A DNA stretch of 64,000 nt from Anisakis pegreffii (GCA_035041965.1 JAPYMA010001383.1:1-64000); one strand, 5' to 3'; shown: positions 24,201-36,746, counted from the stretch's first letter. Translations and numbers: made by a program. Notes: a model not told the origin generated them from the sequence alone.

Positions 24201-27200
24201 AAATTGAATGATTACATTCATTGTTAGCGAGACAATACACCATTTTGAGAATAATAATGCAAATTCGAAAAAAAAGATTGATGAATAGGAAAAACTGAAC
24301 AAGCAATTATTTGGCAATATTCAGGATTCAAATCCGAATTTATTGATTGAATAAGAAAAACGTGACCTTTTGACGATCTAAGAAACTTGACTCACTTCCG
24401 TGTAAATGATGGTTGAAATTGTATCCACTACGGGTTTCTCAGATCTTTTTGCGCATAGCAAACGTAAGAGATTCAAATGGAAATCAAGCAGTGCATCGAG
24501 CACAGGTGGAATCAACTCTGCCCTTTGTTCACTTGAAAGCAAATTCTTAATGCGTAATCCTTCTTGATATACCTCAAACATCATTCATATGTCAACATAT
24601 TTCTTCGGAACAGAGCAGTAAAAGTAATGAATATGAGTATGAATCCAGTTAAATGATTAATCAATCTTTTTGGAATAGATCTACGAGCACAAGTACCCTT
24701 CTATCTTCTATCACAGTGGTCCCCATGCTCGGATACTCCTTCGATGGTCTGGCAAGTCGTCATTACCCTCCCTTCCCCTCCCCTTCTCGCTATAATAATC
24801 TATTATTTCCACGCATAAAGCCAAAACTAATTTCCCGACCTCCTTTTCTCCATCACCTCCTGAAGCCCCCAAATCACCCAAAAATGGGTAATTTTCCTCC
24901 GATGGGGATCCCTGCTCTAGACGAAGGACGCGTTTCTCATTTGCTTTTACAAAATGCTTCACACTTAGCCTATCAATAGTTCAGAAAAACATAGAAATAT
25001 CATATGGACATACCTGTTGAAGAATAATGAGCACTTGACAATAGTGCTTTTCAGTGAGATAAAGTTCTGAAAACGCAATCAGTTAGTAACAAGCAATCGA
25101 AAACAATGATTCATGTTCCAATCTCCAAACCAGATCATTTCTATTAATTACTTCAAAACAAAGTGCTAGAGAATTTCAGCAACCTATCGAATCGAACCAA
25201 ACAAAGGAAAGAAAGGATCGACGACTGAATTGCAGCCACTGCATAGAAGTATCTCAAGTTGAACTCTGTCTTTCAAAAGATACCCAAATCGCAATTTGCA
25301 TCAAATGACCTACCAAAAATTACATTCTGCTTTTTTCTCTCACGTTTATTCACTGCGAGTTCAGTGTGAAAATCGGACCATGAAGCAGGTTCAATACTCC
25401 ATAACTGCAGATCAGCCCATTTCTTTTTATTACTGTAATGAATGCACTTCATTAGAAGGATCAATTTCAACTCGAAATAATTCAACAGCATATCAAACAT
25501 TCGAAATGCCGCAGCCATATTAGATAACATTAGTCATAATAAAATTCGATGCAATAAATTTAAATCGAAGGCATGTTCACTGAATTGATGCACAAACAAA
25601 ACAGAACAGAACGGACAGATCAGGACGAAATTCTGTTGTCATTCCTTGCACTTCGGTTGCTACACGACGACCAACGGATCCGCCGATTGTGTTCGGACGA
25701 TCTTGAAGCGCTTTAACCAGAGCATCTGGAAGACCCTTTGTTGCGACGTCTTCACCATCAACTGTAGATCGACGCTACAAATTGTCACTTCATATCTCAT
25801 AAATGTCACTAAAGAGCAATCACTTTATAGATGACAATAAAGATCAATCGAATAATAAAAACTAACATCCACTCCATGTTTACCACCAATCAGAGATGAA
25901 TGCACATCATTCTTCTGAAACCGTTATCAATCAATCATTGAACAAATAAATTCTTAACTAAATGCGCATGCAAATTAATCAAACAATATTAATCTTCGGT
26001 GCACAAAACATCGAATTTATTTTCCTCTCACTCACACTTCTCCTGTTTCGATTCAGGGCAACCAAACGATAAAATAAGATCAAACCAACTATAATAATTG
26101 CCCAGACAGTACTTATTTCATGTGAATAAACATCAGATAATACGTTAGAAACTAACCTTTTTGCGATAGCTTGGAAAGAGATCCAGTAAACCACTCGTGC
26201 GTCTCACCTGTTTGCTATCCACTCTTCTCTTATCAACTAACCTGTAAACGCTTGTCAAATCATTTTGTTCAGAGGATATAAAATCACTATTCGTATTATC
26301 TTTCATGTATCACTATGAAGATGCTTCTTAATCACATTATGTAATGTATTTGACACTCAGTCGAGTATGACAGCTACAGGCTACTTAGCTGTTATGCAAT
26401 ACACAGGGTGGAAGTGTACATGCACGAATGGTGTAAAACGAAGCAGTAAGCCAGCTGGCACCTGCTACCTTGTGTTCACGCTGACCACTGGTGCATATTC
26501 CCTCCCATACAAAACCAATTTCTTCCTATTGATAAGTTCATCCAAAATATATTTTTTCATTAAGCTCAACGATCAGTGATCACCAACTGTAATACAAAGG
26601 CAGTAAGTAGCTAAAATCATAAACATGAAAATGAATCGAAAAGTTGCATTCCATAAGCAAACAAAAACAAAACTCGTGGAGGGATGAAATTAACGGAAGC
26701 AGATGTAAATTAAATTTTAAGAAGCGAATTACTGATTTGTATTGGATCATCAAAAAATAGCAACATCAAATGACATTACTTCTGTTGGGGATACGAAGCA
26801 TAACCAACGAAGGAGAATGTGATTCAATGACACAAGAATATTTGTATTAGGTTGATAGTTTCAAGAAGGTTGTATTAGTTATGGCATGCAAATGGTTGGT
26901 TAAGCAGGCAAATGTGTGTGCATTAATAACGCTCTATGCTGACAGTTTAATACCTACAACGTCTGATAATTAGTATCAATTCATGTTTTTGATATGCATC
27001 GATAGATGTCAAGTTCTTCAGCTGAAAATCGCGCTGCTACGATATCAGAAATAACAAATACTAATACATGACACTAACGATGATACCTCATCCTACAACG
27101 TTTCATTTGATATCAAAACTTTTCCCTCTCAATAATGTAATTATCAGATGACGATTTTATTGAAAATGAAATAATCATTACTTTGCACTCGAATCACCAA

Positions 27201-30200
27201 CTGCACTCAAGTTGTGTCCCAATCGTGTTGGACGTTGCACTGGTCCGATCACCTTCAATGCAAAACTTTGCAAAACAACATTCGGTAAATACGAAATCAA
27301 ACATTGAAAATAGCGAGATGAGGTGAAAATTGAGGGAAAAATAAATGAACTTCACAACAACAACAATATGTAATAATAACAATGATAATATCAATAGTAA
27401 TAAAACAACCGTCCTGAATAATACAAATAACGATGGTAATTATAACATAAATGATGAATCTGAAGGCCACAATCATGCAAAAGACGCAATAATCAATGAA
27501 ATCAGCCCTAAGTCAAGATGGATGATTTCAGAAAGTATCTGGTCGTGAGTTGAGAAGAAGGTTCGTTATCTAAAAGAAAACAGAAACTAAAAGAGAAAGA
27601 GCGTATGGTGAGCAACGCAGAATATGAAAATGAACGAATTAGAAAGAAGAACAAATCCAAGTAAAAACTCACTGATACGAGCGATAGCTATAATGACAAT
27701 GAAAAAGTCGACGTGAGCACAAAAATGCAATGATAACAGCCCGGATTTGGAATGAATAACAGCTGTTCGTAGTCAAAGCAAGCATTATTCTTCTCTCTGT
27801 TCTTGAGTCTCAATGAAGAACCGGAGAATAATTTGGACGAATTAGAGGAAAGATGAAATTATTAAAAGAGAACTTGCAATCAGTAGTTGATAATAAAGAG
27901 ATAAAGAGAACAGAAGATAGATGCAACAACAATAATGCTAGTGTTATGTTAAGAGAAGATAATACAAAACTGCTTACAAGTTGAGACCAAAAACGCGCAA
28001 GATCCTAAAAAACTGAACAACTTATATTAGATACTGCTAGAAACTGATAACTCGTTTCAAAGTATTATCCGATGACGATGTCGAATCAAGTCGGTAGAGG
28101 AAGATATGATAAAAAATCATTCTAAAAATGGATCAACCAAAAACAAATATTGAAAAGGATGCAATCACAACCACGCCAATACCATACACATCACAAATAA
28201 AATATTTCAATTATAAAACTGTAACACATAAACTATCAATTAGTTTTGAAAAATCAACGCACCGTTCAAAGCAATTTAACGATGCTGTCAAATGAATTAT
28301 CATTTAATGAGAATGCAGTAATTAAATTTATCAAGCAAATAAATAGGCTTTTTTTCAATCAATCATATCCTTTGTCTAATAAACCAGTCGATGAAATGAA
28401 TTTATGTTTGAACAGATTCATCAATCGTCAATTGGGGTTTCTCAACAAGTTCAATGAGTATTACCAATCGAATCATCATTCTAACATCCTATCCACAATA
28501 AGTAGACAGATAGTGAACAACTGATATCAAGTTAATCAAAAAAGGAACAAAAATATGCAAAATTTAATAGAATTAATCACTCACTAATCCAACATTCACA
28601 AATAAATGATCTAGAAAACCGTTTGATATCGAAAGATATTAAGAACTGCATTGAAAAGAACTTCAAAACAAATTCTTTTTGATCAAAATGAACTCTTATA
28701 TGCGCTCTCAAGATTTCTTTGTGTCTCTCCACTGGTACTGAAAAAAATTACCTCACCCTTATCGGAGGGGATTTCTTAAAACGTGATTTGACTACTTGAA
28801 TCAATAAGGCGGACGATGTAATTTAATAAAGAGGGCAAAACCAGAAGGCAAACGAGACGCATAATCAAAACAATGTGAATAATAAATCGGTAAAAATAAC
28901 GACAATAAATAAAACAAATACCTGATGAGCACCAAACGTCGCTGGCATTAGCTCAGCCCAATTACGCTCAATAGATGACTGATCGGTGAGCACTGCAGTA
29001 CCTTTATTTTCAACACTCATTTTGGATGGTGTTTCTAAACGCGAGTGTGTACTTGCCTCATCTTAAAATCACTTTTTTTTTCTTTATCGGATAAGCACTC
29101 CTCCAAACATTACCGAATAAGCATTTCTGCACACTATCGATGTAAATTTTTAATTACACAACAAACAGTTCAATTTCAGTTTACTTCAGCATTCAACTTT
29201 TGAAGAACATTTCGGTGAATATTCAACTTAAACTTGAATCGTTACCCATCTCGTTGATGCACTAAGGCTCGTTGATTACAACGCAACTCATGACCGCTCA
29301 TTGAGCGATTAAATGACTTCAATACAAAAACAAAATTCAAATTTAATGGGGAATTTAACTTCAACTAACCATTACGTCGAAGAACAAACTGCTGGTCTGG
29401 CTGATTTTCATCACAAAACGACGGCGTTGATGCCGATAAGTTGGCATGGATGGGCTGAAGTGACGCCAAACCTTCCCATACCTTACTCGGCGCTGGTTCC
29501 AGTGATCCATCATTCCTATCCAGAATAAGTTGACTTTGGCATCTTAACGACATGCTCGGCAACTGTCTTTGTCTTATTGCAATATCTCCTTCTCGCGATT
29601 CCTTCGAAATTTCAATTATTTACCAATTCTCATATCGAGTTTCAGCACCACATTGACATTAAAGTGACAGATTACTTATGAAGACGAAAACTGTATCGCT
29701 GAATGAAAATACTTATTTGTTTACCAATTCTCTCTTCAGTTGCTCATCCAGTTGTTTTTTGAATGCTGACTGAACGCTTCGTCTCGATGCTTGCTGGTCA
29801 TCGCTTAAGAAGCGACGATGAGCGGCACCCTTCTCACATGTAATCGGCAACTCGAAATCATCTAGTTCCATATTATTACTATCTCGCACCTCCATGACAT
29901 TCTCCTCGTCATTTTTCATCTGAACAACTGATCGAGGATCGTTGTCTTGAGCATTCATTCTCTGGTGCAAATCACATCTTCGTTCAGTATTTGTTCTTTT
30001 TTCCTTAAAATTTTAGATGAACGTTTACATTTGTCTATTCGTTGTTCAATCTTTTTCGATGCAAAAACAGCAACTAAATGGTCAATAAATCCTTACCGCT
30101 GACGAATTCGCAGTATCCATTAATTGTGATCTCAGCACATTGTGTGGTTCACCCTTGAAAGTGTCACTGTAAGACAGCTTCTGAACCGGTGTATCACCAA

Positions 30201-32043
30201 ACACTTCTCCACTACCAACTATTAACGGGGGCATTAAGCTAAAACAATTAGTACCTTAAGTTTAGATCTATGTGATATTTCTATAAAACATACAAGAAAA
30301 TTTGAACAAGAAACAACGAACTCATCATCGAATATATAATCTACGTTTGAACTGATGAAAGCTTTTTGAGCGCGATGTCTCGTCGCCATATCAGCACTTG
30401 CCGGTCTTTTTGTCACAGCCGGTGTCTAAATGAAATTTTTGACTTTTTTAACCAATTTAAAAACTGATCATTAGAAGAAACATTTGTATGAACTGAAGTA
30501 AAAAAAGTAAATGACTCTGAAATGATGATGCTATCTCAAGTGCTCCAGGAAACTATTGTTGATAAACTTTTAAAATGTCGATTCACTAATGAGATTACTG
30601 AATCAATGAGTTCACTTTCCAACTTCTCACAAAATGCAATGTTTGAGTACTTCATAAATGTCAAACTGAGTCTAGATCTCTCTCAGACAATTAAAAGCAG
30701 TTCTTAAATGGAACGAGTGTAGATTCTGTTGGCAATTCAAAGTGAAATTGCACAAACAATTTTATGAAACGACAAGATGGCAATCAAATCAACAAACAAT
30801 TACTTGAGAAGGTGTCTGAGGAATTTCTAAAGGAAAGTCTATAATATGATGGCCATTCTGCTTTTCTTCATACGGTCCCTTAAGCATTTCTAGACGCGGC
30901 CTAAGCTCATCGTCACCTCTTTCTGGATGCCATTCCAGGCTTTCTCTTCCATCTGTTGTGAAGCTAGCATGATGACGATCCAAAGATTCTTGATCGAATC
31001 CCAACACTATCAAATGAAACCCATCCATTATCACAAATACTAAATCCAACTTTCAGTTCAACCGCTCCATCAACATAAAAACTCAAATATACTTGCATGC
31101 TGAATGGAGTCTACAATGCATACGTTGCTACAATGCAGTCTACAAACGAATAAATCTACAATGCATACGTTGCTCTTATCAATGCATTTTGAAATGAGAG
31201 AAAATGTAGAAATATACGAAAGAAACGTTATAAAAATTATAATAAATAACTCAGTTCATCAATTTTGTGTAAAAAATATTATCCTTTCTGCAAACAGTCA
31301 ATCACTGATCATCTCAAGAATGTCATGAATAAAACGTAATTAATAAAATAGCACTTCAGTGATCAAATCAATCGCTCATTATAATTATGAAGATAAGCGG
31401 AATAAAAAGTCAGAATTAATATTATTTACCCGATGAGGATGAGGACGACTCGGAATTACAGGGATAGCAAGAATACGCCGATTCATGCTCATCTAAAAAA
31501 GTTTGGCGCAACGAATCTAAGGATCGCGTTTGAGGTTGAGCACTTCGTCTAGTTGTCGGTGATAGTTCCTCCGAGCAGTGACGTTCTCTGCAAGTTTAAG
31601 CTTGAAAACCATCTACTGAATGAATCACTTCAGTCACAATTCCTCCACTAGTCATTCTCAGAATATGAGGTTGACAAACTGACATCTAAGCACAAACTCG
31701 AATGTAAACTCACCTAAGCAGCAACCAACTAAATCATTTTTTGCCTTAGAAACGGAGGCTTACTGAGAAATGCTCTTTTCGAGAGAGTGGAACAGATATT
31801 TTGAGTAAATTAAAAAACTGAGATAATAGATAGCACAACTTAACAGCACTAACGTCAACAAAAACAACTCAAAAATTTAGCTGTGTTGACGTGGTCATTT
31901 GCAATTTATGGCAGAGGATTCGGAGGAATAGTTGTACTTATTTCAAAGAAAAGGTGCGAAATGAAAACTTACAGCGGGGGTGAACTGCTCAATGTATTCG
32001 ATATTTGATGATTTAAGCTGCTGACCGAACTGCTTCGTTTCAT
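18241..32043 (-). CDS. Rho guanine nucleotide exchange factor (DH-PH, Lbc/GEF-H1/AKAP13-like)
   Basis: Predicted activator of Rho GTPases. About 30 minus-strand exons, about 1,280 aa. Exons (5' to 3'): 32043-31973, 31587-31430, 31006-30804, 30425-30322, 30238-30097, 29961-29725, 29562-29370, 29034-28922, 27252-27182, 26241-26157, 25914-25867, 25774-~25600, ~25428-25314, 25066-25014, 24572-24396, 23914-23783, 23622-23524, 22948-22763, 22637-22535, 22274-22177, 21899-21710, 21602-21477, 21208-21066, 20600-20540, 20066-19899, 19649-19531, 19417-19352, ~19169-19022, 18919-18750, 18349-18241. The first ~540 aa are Ser-rich and disordered. The DH domain (about 560-790) includes NVIFELYLTEKHY and LLVAQRVTKYPVLL, the Lbc-family QR-TKYP signature. 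The PH domain (about 800-930) includes DVVLLLFSDYLILLSA and DLEQWKYAIEAA. The C-terminal part has a coiled coil (RKKLQDLQKAEEAFQKR) and a Ser-rich tail ending KILRSKKN. No PDZ, RGS or C1 domain was seen. Joins around exons 12-13 and 27-28 are uncertain. Confidence 0.9.
18581..18620. repeat. Perfect 15-bp inverted repeat, 10-nt loop (intronic)
   Basis: TTCTATAACCAAATG at 18581-18595 is exactly inverted as CATTTGGTTATAGAA at 18606-18620. It lies in the last intron of the RhoGEF gene (between exons ending 18750 and starting 18349 on the minus strand) and could fold as an RNA hairpin. Confidence 0.85.
24690..24975. repeat. Possible transposon insertion in RhoGEF intron (pyrimidine-rich)
   Basis: A GC-richer, pyrimidine-rich stretch inside an otherwise AT-rich intron. 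It contains CAGTGGTCCCCATGC at 24714-24728, which resembles the ends of hAT-type DNA transposons (CAGNGGTTCCCAA). I could not find a matching opposite end or target-site duplication, so the boundaries are guesses. Confidence 0.3.
31110..31174. repeat. 20-bp exact direct repeat in RhoGEF intron
   Basis: TCTACAATGCATACGTTGCT occurs at 31110-31129 and again at 31155-31174, 45 bp apart, with a partial copy (CTACAATGCAGTCTAC) between. It is a local duplication in the intron between the second and third coding exons. Confidence 0.85.
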
Positions 32044-32060
32044 TTTGACAATTCTGTAAG
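32044..32060 (-). promoter_or_regulatory. Candidate (trans-)splice acceptor before RhoGEF start
   Basis: On the minus strand CTTCTTACAG precedes AATTGTCAAAATG, so the ATG (32043-32041) lies 10 nt after a good acceptor. This fits a spliced-leader acceptor or an internal acceptor of a longer transcript; the frame is open across the 10 nt, so an upstream coding exon is not excluded. Confidence 0.4.
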
Positions 32061-32295
32061 AAGAAGAACCTTTCGCTCTTTCTAATCCCAACGAAATTAA
32101 GCGCTATCCCACATGTTATCCAAATATTTTAAAAGTACGCCAAATACCAACACAAAAACACTCACCACTAATGATGTTTGCAATCAGCCAGTAATTCACC
32201 CTAAATAAAAACAATGGCTATGATAATGAATGATTAACTGTGCATAATAACTGAGCGATAACATTACTTAAAATATCACTATAAAATGATGGGAC

Positions 32296-32495
32296 TGTGG
32301 AATTTCAGGTCCCAGGCCATGGAGTCTGACCATGATTTGTCGGGCGGAACCAAGACCTGCTCGGTGAACACCTGCTAAATTGTAGGCCTAGCAAACCTTG
32401 GCCCGACCCGGTAACAGTTCGCCTGGCTCAACAAATCTTGGTGCTGCTCGCCAAGTCTTGGTGTGCCCAGGCAAATCTCAGTGATCAATTCCACA
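32296..32495. mobile_element. 200-bp MITE-like element with 9-bp terminal inverted repeats
   Basis: Starts TGTGGAATT (32296-32304) and ends with the exact inverse AATTCCACA (32487-32495). The interior is much more GC-rich than its flanks and carries repeated variants of an (A)AATCTTGG / CCAAGTCTTGG motif (CAAACCTTGG, CAAATCTTGG, CCAAGTCTTGG, CCAAGACC). No coding capacity and no clear target-site duplication. Confidence 0.6.
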
Positions 32496-33524
32496 CTCGC
32501 TGCTCTCCTAATGCGTCATCAACATTTGCATTTCAACATCAACAACGATTGGTCACATTAAAAATCAATACGTTCTCACTGAACACAGCACATTACAATT
32601 AACAGCGAACATCGCTTTCCAACTTCTTAACTATCAATTGTGCATCAATATAAGCATGTTCCGATCAAGCATGCACACATGTGTATATAATCACACATAC
32701 TGCAGCTATTAATCTCACGTCATAAATGATATGCCCATATGAATCGTTGTTTTCTGAATTGCTCATTTGTTTATGAACAACCGAACAAGGAATAAGAACG
32801 ATACCAATACTCGACGAATAAAAGTTCAACATTCAAAAGTAATATCTGCTCATATCCTCCAGTACACACAATAGTAATTGCAAAAAAATATCTCTCTATC
32901 TGCAACTATTCATCACTTAATATTGATTGCAGACAACAACCACAAAGCAAACAAACAACGATGATGAATGTTCAAAGCGAAATCGTTCAACTTTCAATGA
33001 TCTTCGTTCGAAATGAATTTCTTAAAATCGCACCTATGCTCAGCAGAATATTGTGCAAAGTGTACGTGCTTGATAGTGAAATCAAACTATTACGTCAACT
33101 AAATCAGTGTATTATTAATGTAACGATCTATGATTTGATTGATGCAATTTTTAACTGACTAACCAAGAAGTTAATCCTTAATATGCAAAAGGATATAATG
33201 ATGAGATGACCTGATGTAAGAAACTACGAATTTTAATAAGCCGACTGTTAGTTTGCAGCTTACACAAACTTAACACGATCTGTAAAGTTCATCTTGAAAT
33301 TATGGTAATAAGGCAGTTTTACTTGTGGCTCTTGATCATTTCTGGCTCTAATACTTATTGGATTAACATTAGCCAACATGGCTGCCAAATACAAATCATT
33401 AATTGTGGCCACACTATCATGGAGCTGCATAGCTGATAATTGTATAGCTCTTTTCTCTTCAGCAGCAAATCTGATTGTAGGCAAGTCTCGAAACCGAACA
33501 TTATTAGGCAAGAGAAAATAGGCA
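32496..33524. other. Intergenic DNA upstream of RhoGEF
   Basis: No exon assigned. A minus-strand open frame at 33260-33535 has a protein-like middle (LHDSVATINDLYLAAMLANV) but I could not connect it to a gene. A short plus-strand frame at 32961-33158 also has no recognisable domain. Confidence 0.35.
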
Positions 33525-33945
33525 AATCCCTCCACGCTCTCCTCTTTGACAGCACCGTTTTACCATCGTTACTGTACGCGAGTGAGGGCCACAAAAAGAG
33601 GGAAGAACAACGCCTAATAACAACACAAAGAGCGATGGAGAGATGCATGTTAAGAATATCGTTACGGGAACACATCCGATGCGAGGAGGTTCGCCGAAGA
33701 ATTGGAGTAAGAGACATGATCCCAGAGTACAAGAAGAGAGCTACGTAACAGGAATAAATGATGGCAGATGGACTAGAGCAGTTGCAAAGTGGTATCCAAG
33801 AGAAATAAAGAGACCGCTCGGGAGACCTCCAAATAGATGGAAAGACGATATTACAAAGAAACTGGGTAACACCTGGCAAAGGAAAGCAAGATCAAGGACT
33901 GAGTGGAAACGCATTGTGGCCAGCAACGTTATAAACGTTTGATAG
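33525..33945 (+). pseudogene. RTE-type non-LTR retrotransposon, 3' end of reverse transcriptase, frameshifted
   Basis: C-terminal tail of an endonuclease/reverse transcriptase. The first frame (to about 33748) gives LLFDSTVLPSLLYASE, EEQRLITTQRAMERCMLRIS and REHIRCEEVRRRIGVRDMI. A frameshift with loss of a few residues near 33745 then puts the tail in another frame: NDGRWTRAVAKWYPREIKRP, LGRPPNRWKDDITKKLG and SRTEWKRI, ending at TGA about 33942. These blocks are the conserved end of RTE-clade proteins in nematodes. The 5' part (endonuclease and catalytic RT core) is missing, as in a typical 5'-truncated insertion, so the copy is dead. Confidence 0.88.
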
Positions 33946-34696
33946 CCTGACCAATTCAGGTAATCCAGGTAGTTAGTTTTACAAACAAAAAAACAATTTT
34001 CAAGCGGTTATGTAAGTGCTCAATTAATCAATGGATCAAAAATTAAGATTTTGCATTAAAATGCACAGATGCAAGCAAAAAATGAATGCCTAGCTTATAT
34101 GTCTGTCAAAAATGCAGAACATCAATCAAATCTTCTAACCTATTTTCGAAGAAATAACAAGAAGAAAAATAAGAGAAAAAGACTCCTCCGCCTGAAACCT
34201 GCTCACCTCCCCCAAACCATGCCAACGAATGAATTCTTCAGAACTGCATAAAATACAAAATTTGCAAACGTTAGAATTTGCACGTTGCTTGTGATTATAC
34301 TCGTATCGGTAACAGGACAAAAACTACAGTAAATGAAACCTTGGTACGGACATCCCATCAAATGGCGCACGCATATTTTATTGAATGCATGGATAGAACC
34401 GAATTTTGCACTTTGCAAATTCGACTGCAACTCAAAACTGCTTTAGTGCATTTTAACACATGCAACTTCTGCATCACCTGTAAAATTCGCGTGGGTGTAT
34501 GGTGGCCTTATCCTCTTTAATCAACTTCGTCTCATTCTTATGCCCAATCCTAGACTTGTGCTAATGCCTAAGCTCATAACGAACTAAATGACATCCATGT
34601 CTGCTTCAAGGACGTACAGTCGGGGTCGACTGAACACGACAATTTGATCAGTTCGAATGAGCCGGTTATTATCCTTATATATTGAGCAGATCAGTC

Positions 34697-34790
34697 ATGC
34701 TGAGTGGCGCAGGGATAAGGTATTAGTCCAGTGAAGTGATGATGGTCAGAGGTTCCACTGCGGTGAACGCATTTTTGATGTTGATAGCTG
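34697..34790 (+). repeat. tRNA-like/SINE remnant
   Basis: TGGCGCAGGGATAAGG (34705-34720) resembles a polymerase III A box of a tRNA. AGAGGTTCCACTGCGG downstream (GGTTCCACT at 34751-34759) resembles a B box with the usual GGTTCGA altered. The spacing of about 45 nt is long for a tRNA without a long variable arm, and I see no acceptor-stem pairing, so a SINE or tRNA pseudogene is likelier than a working tRNA. Confidence 0.35.
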
Positions 34791-36507
34791 ATACAGTCGT
34801 CTCATTTCTGCTGATTTCCTTCAAGATATGATGAAATTTATCACTTTTTGTTGTGGATCAGAAAATTTTGAATCATTTGAAACGAAATTTTTTGAATCGT
34901 AATGCATATGTTGGGTAACAATGAGTAATCAAAGCAGAGACAGAAATTTCAATAATAATATCTAACGAAAAAAAAAACGATCAAAATCACCACATTCACA
35001 ATCCTTGGTTAACATCTCAACAAAAACATTGTTAAACAAATAGTGGGAGTTATCCAAATGCGAATCATGAATAGCGAACCCAAGTGGTTTTCAGATATGT
35101 AAACGATTTTGCAGCGAGTACTTCAGAATAATTTTATATGCTAAAAAACTGATGTCAAGCATTGGTATACATCAATTAATCATGCGAATTAAGTGTTTGA
35201 AAATCTGGAAGAAAAGTCGATCTAAAAAATTTGTTGAACTGATTATGTTATACTGGAGGAACTGTTTTCAACTGCATCAAAAAATTGCGTATGTAGCGGA
35301 ATTTGTATCAAAGACGTCTGTGCGGTAACTGAACTCTCACGTTTACTTTGACAATTCAACGCCTTATCCACTGGATCTACTCACTGTCAGTACGTCGATG
35401 TCACAGATAATTTTGAAGGTGACGACATCGGAATGGGTCAGGTTTCGTTCGACAACTCGACTCCACATGGCGTTCATCACATTTTAAATACGTATTCACG
35501 GTCAGCGCCACGAGCCCTTCAAAATGCTACATGGCTCATCTAATACCTCACGACTCGATTTCCGCTTTTAGTTCTGTCGCACTACTGGTAAAGTGTAACG
35601 ATTCCTTTATTCCTATTGATGCCTTTAGGTCATTATTGGTAAGGTGTAACGGTAGATCCATCCTCTCGACGCCAAACTGAAAAAAATCATTCGGATCAAT
35701 TCAGACTACCTAGCGTGAGTTTAAGCTCAAGCCTGAACCTGAATCAAGAATGCTGACTGGGCTAAATTTTAAAAGGGCCGAGGATTTCGATCATTTCGCT
35801 CTCCCTTCTGTAACTGAACAAAATTATAACGGCTAATCTGTTTATTGGGCACGCATTGCAATACATACCAACTTATAATAAGTTGGATAGGCGTAATTGT
35901 GGTGCTCTTGAATCTCACTTCCCAAAATATTGGGACCACCCGCGTGCCGTGCGATTCGTTTGAAGGCATTTTACTCACGTATGCTTCACAGTATTGACGT
36001 ACGCGGGAGTGTGTTGTGGACTGTATCACTCGCTCCTCGATCACTGGACAATTCGAACGATTTGTGAGTTGTTTTGCGCTTTCTATTCATCCGGGTAATG
36101 CTGTACTCTCACCTTCGAGATGCCGCCTCATCTGAACCACACAATGGGTGTGTACCAAAGCAGCTTAAAGAGCAATGCACGTCAGCGGTTTGCACACCTC
36201 TCGAAACAGAAGAGAGCATATGCTTGCGATGGTGAGAGAGAAGATAGGTGCGATTGAAGCATCATCGAACGATGCAACTATTTGAGATAGTGCACACCAA
36301 ATTTTGTCACACATCATACGCAATGGGAAAATTTTTGGAGCGCATGAGAAACCTTGTTAGAAACCGTTCACAGTTTAAAGATCGTGCGAAACTTTTTTTC
36401 AGAGATCACCGCGCTGAAGTGAGATTATAGAAACTGTTTAAATCGGATTTTTCGAAATTTTGCAGATTTGTAGGATTTTATACAGGAGTCTCCGGAAAAT
36501 TTCTTAA

Positions 36508-36746
36508 GGAAAGATTTTCGAGAGTGTTGTTCCCATAAAATTTGAAACTAAGATTTTTTGGATATTTTAGTTTCGGAAAGTCGAAAAGAAAGGTTTCATG
36601 GAAATTTGAAATCAGAAATTGTTGGAAGAATCATTAAGAACGTTTTCGAAAGAAAGATTTTCCGGAATTTTTGTGTCCATAAGTTTTGATAGTAAGATTT
36701 GCTGGATATTTCAGTTTCGGAAAGAAAAATTTCATAGAATTTGAAA
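36508..36746. repeat. Degenerate tandem duplication, about 100-bp units
   Basis: The segment 36508-36610 (GGAAAGATTTTCGAG ... TTTCGGAAAG ... GGTTTCATGGAAATTTGAAA) is repeated as 36651-36746 with the same order of motifs (GAAAGATTTTCCGG, CCATAA, GATATTTCAGTTTCGGAAAG, TTTCATAGAATTTGAAA). Offset is about 145 bp. Confidence 0.65.

Noticed and set aside
24711..24962. Open frames on both strands of a GC-rich intronic patch
   Set aside because: They lie in an intron between two DH-domain exons that join in phase without them; the patch is better explained as an insertion.
33260..33535. Minus-strand 91-codon frame upstream of the RhoGEF, with a protein-like middle
   Set aside because: It overlaps the start of the RTE fragment and could not be joined in phase to the RhoGEF. 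A possible GTAAGC donor exists, so it might be an unknown exon, but support is too weak.
33355..33879. 174-codon minus-strand frame
   Set aside because: Antisense shadow of the RTE reverse-transcriptase tail on the plus strand.
35769..36044. 91-codon minus-strand frame
   Set aside because: No recognisable family, and it lies in a repeat-rich intergenic zone.
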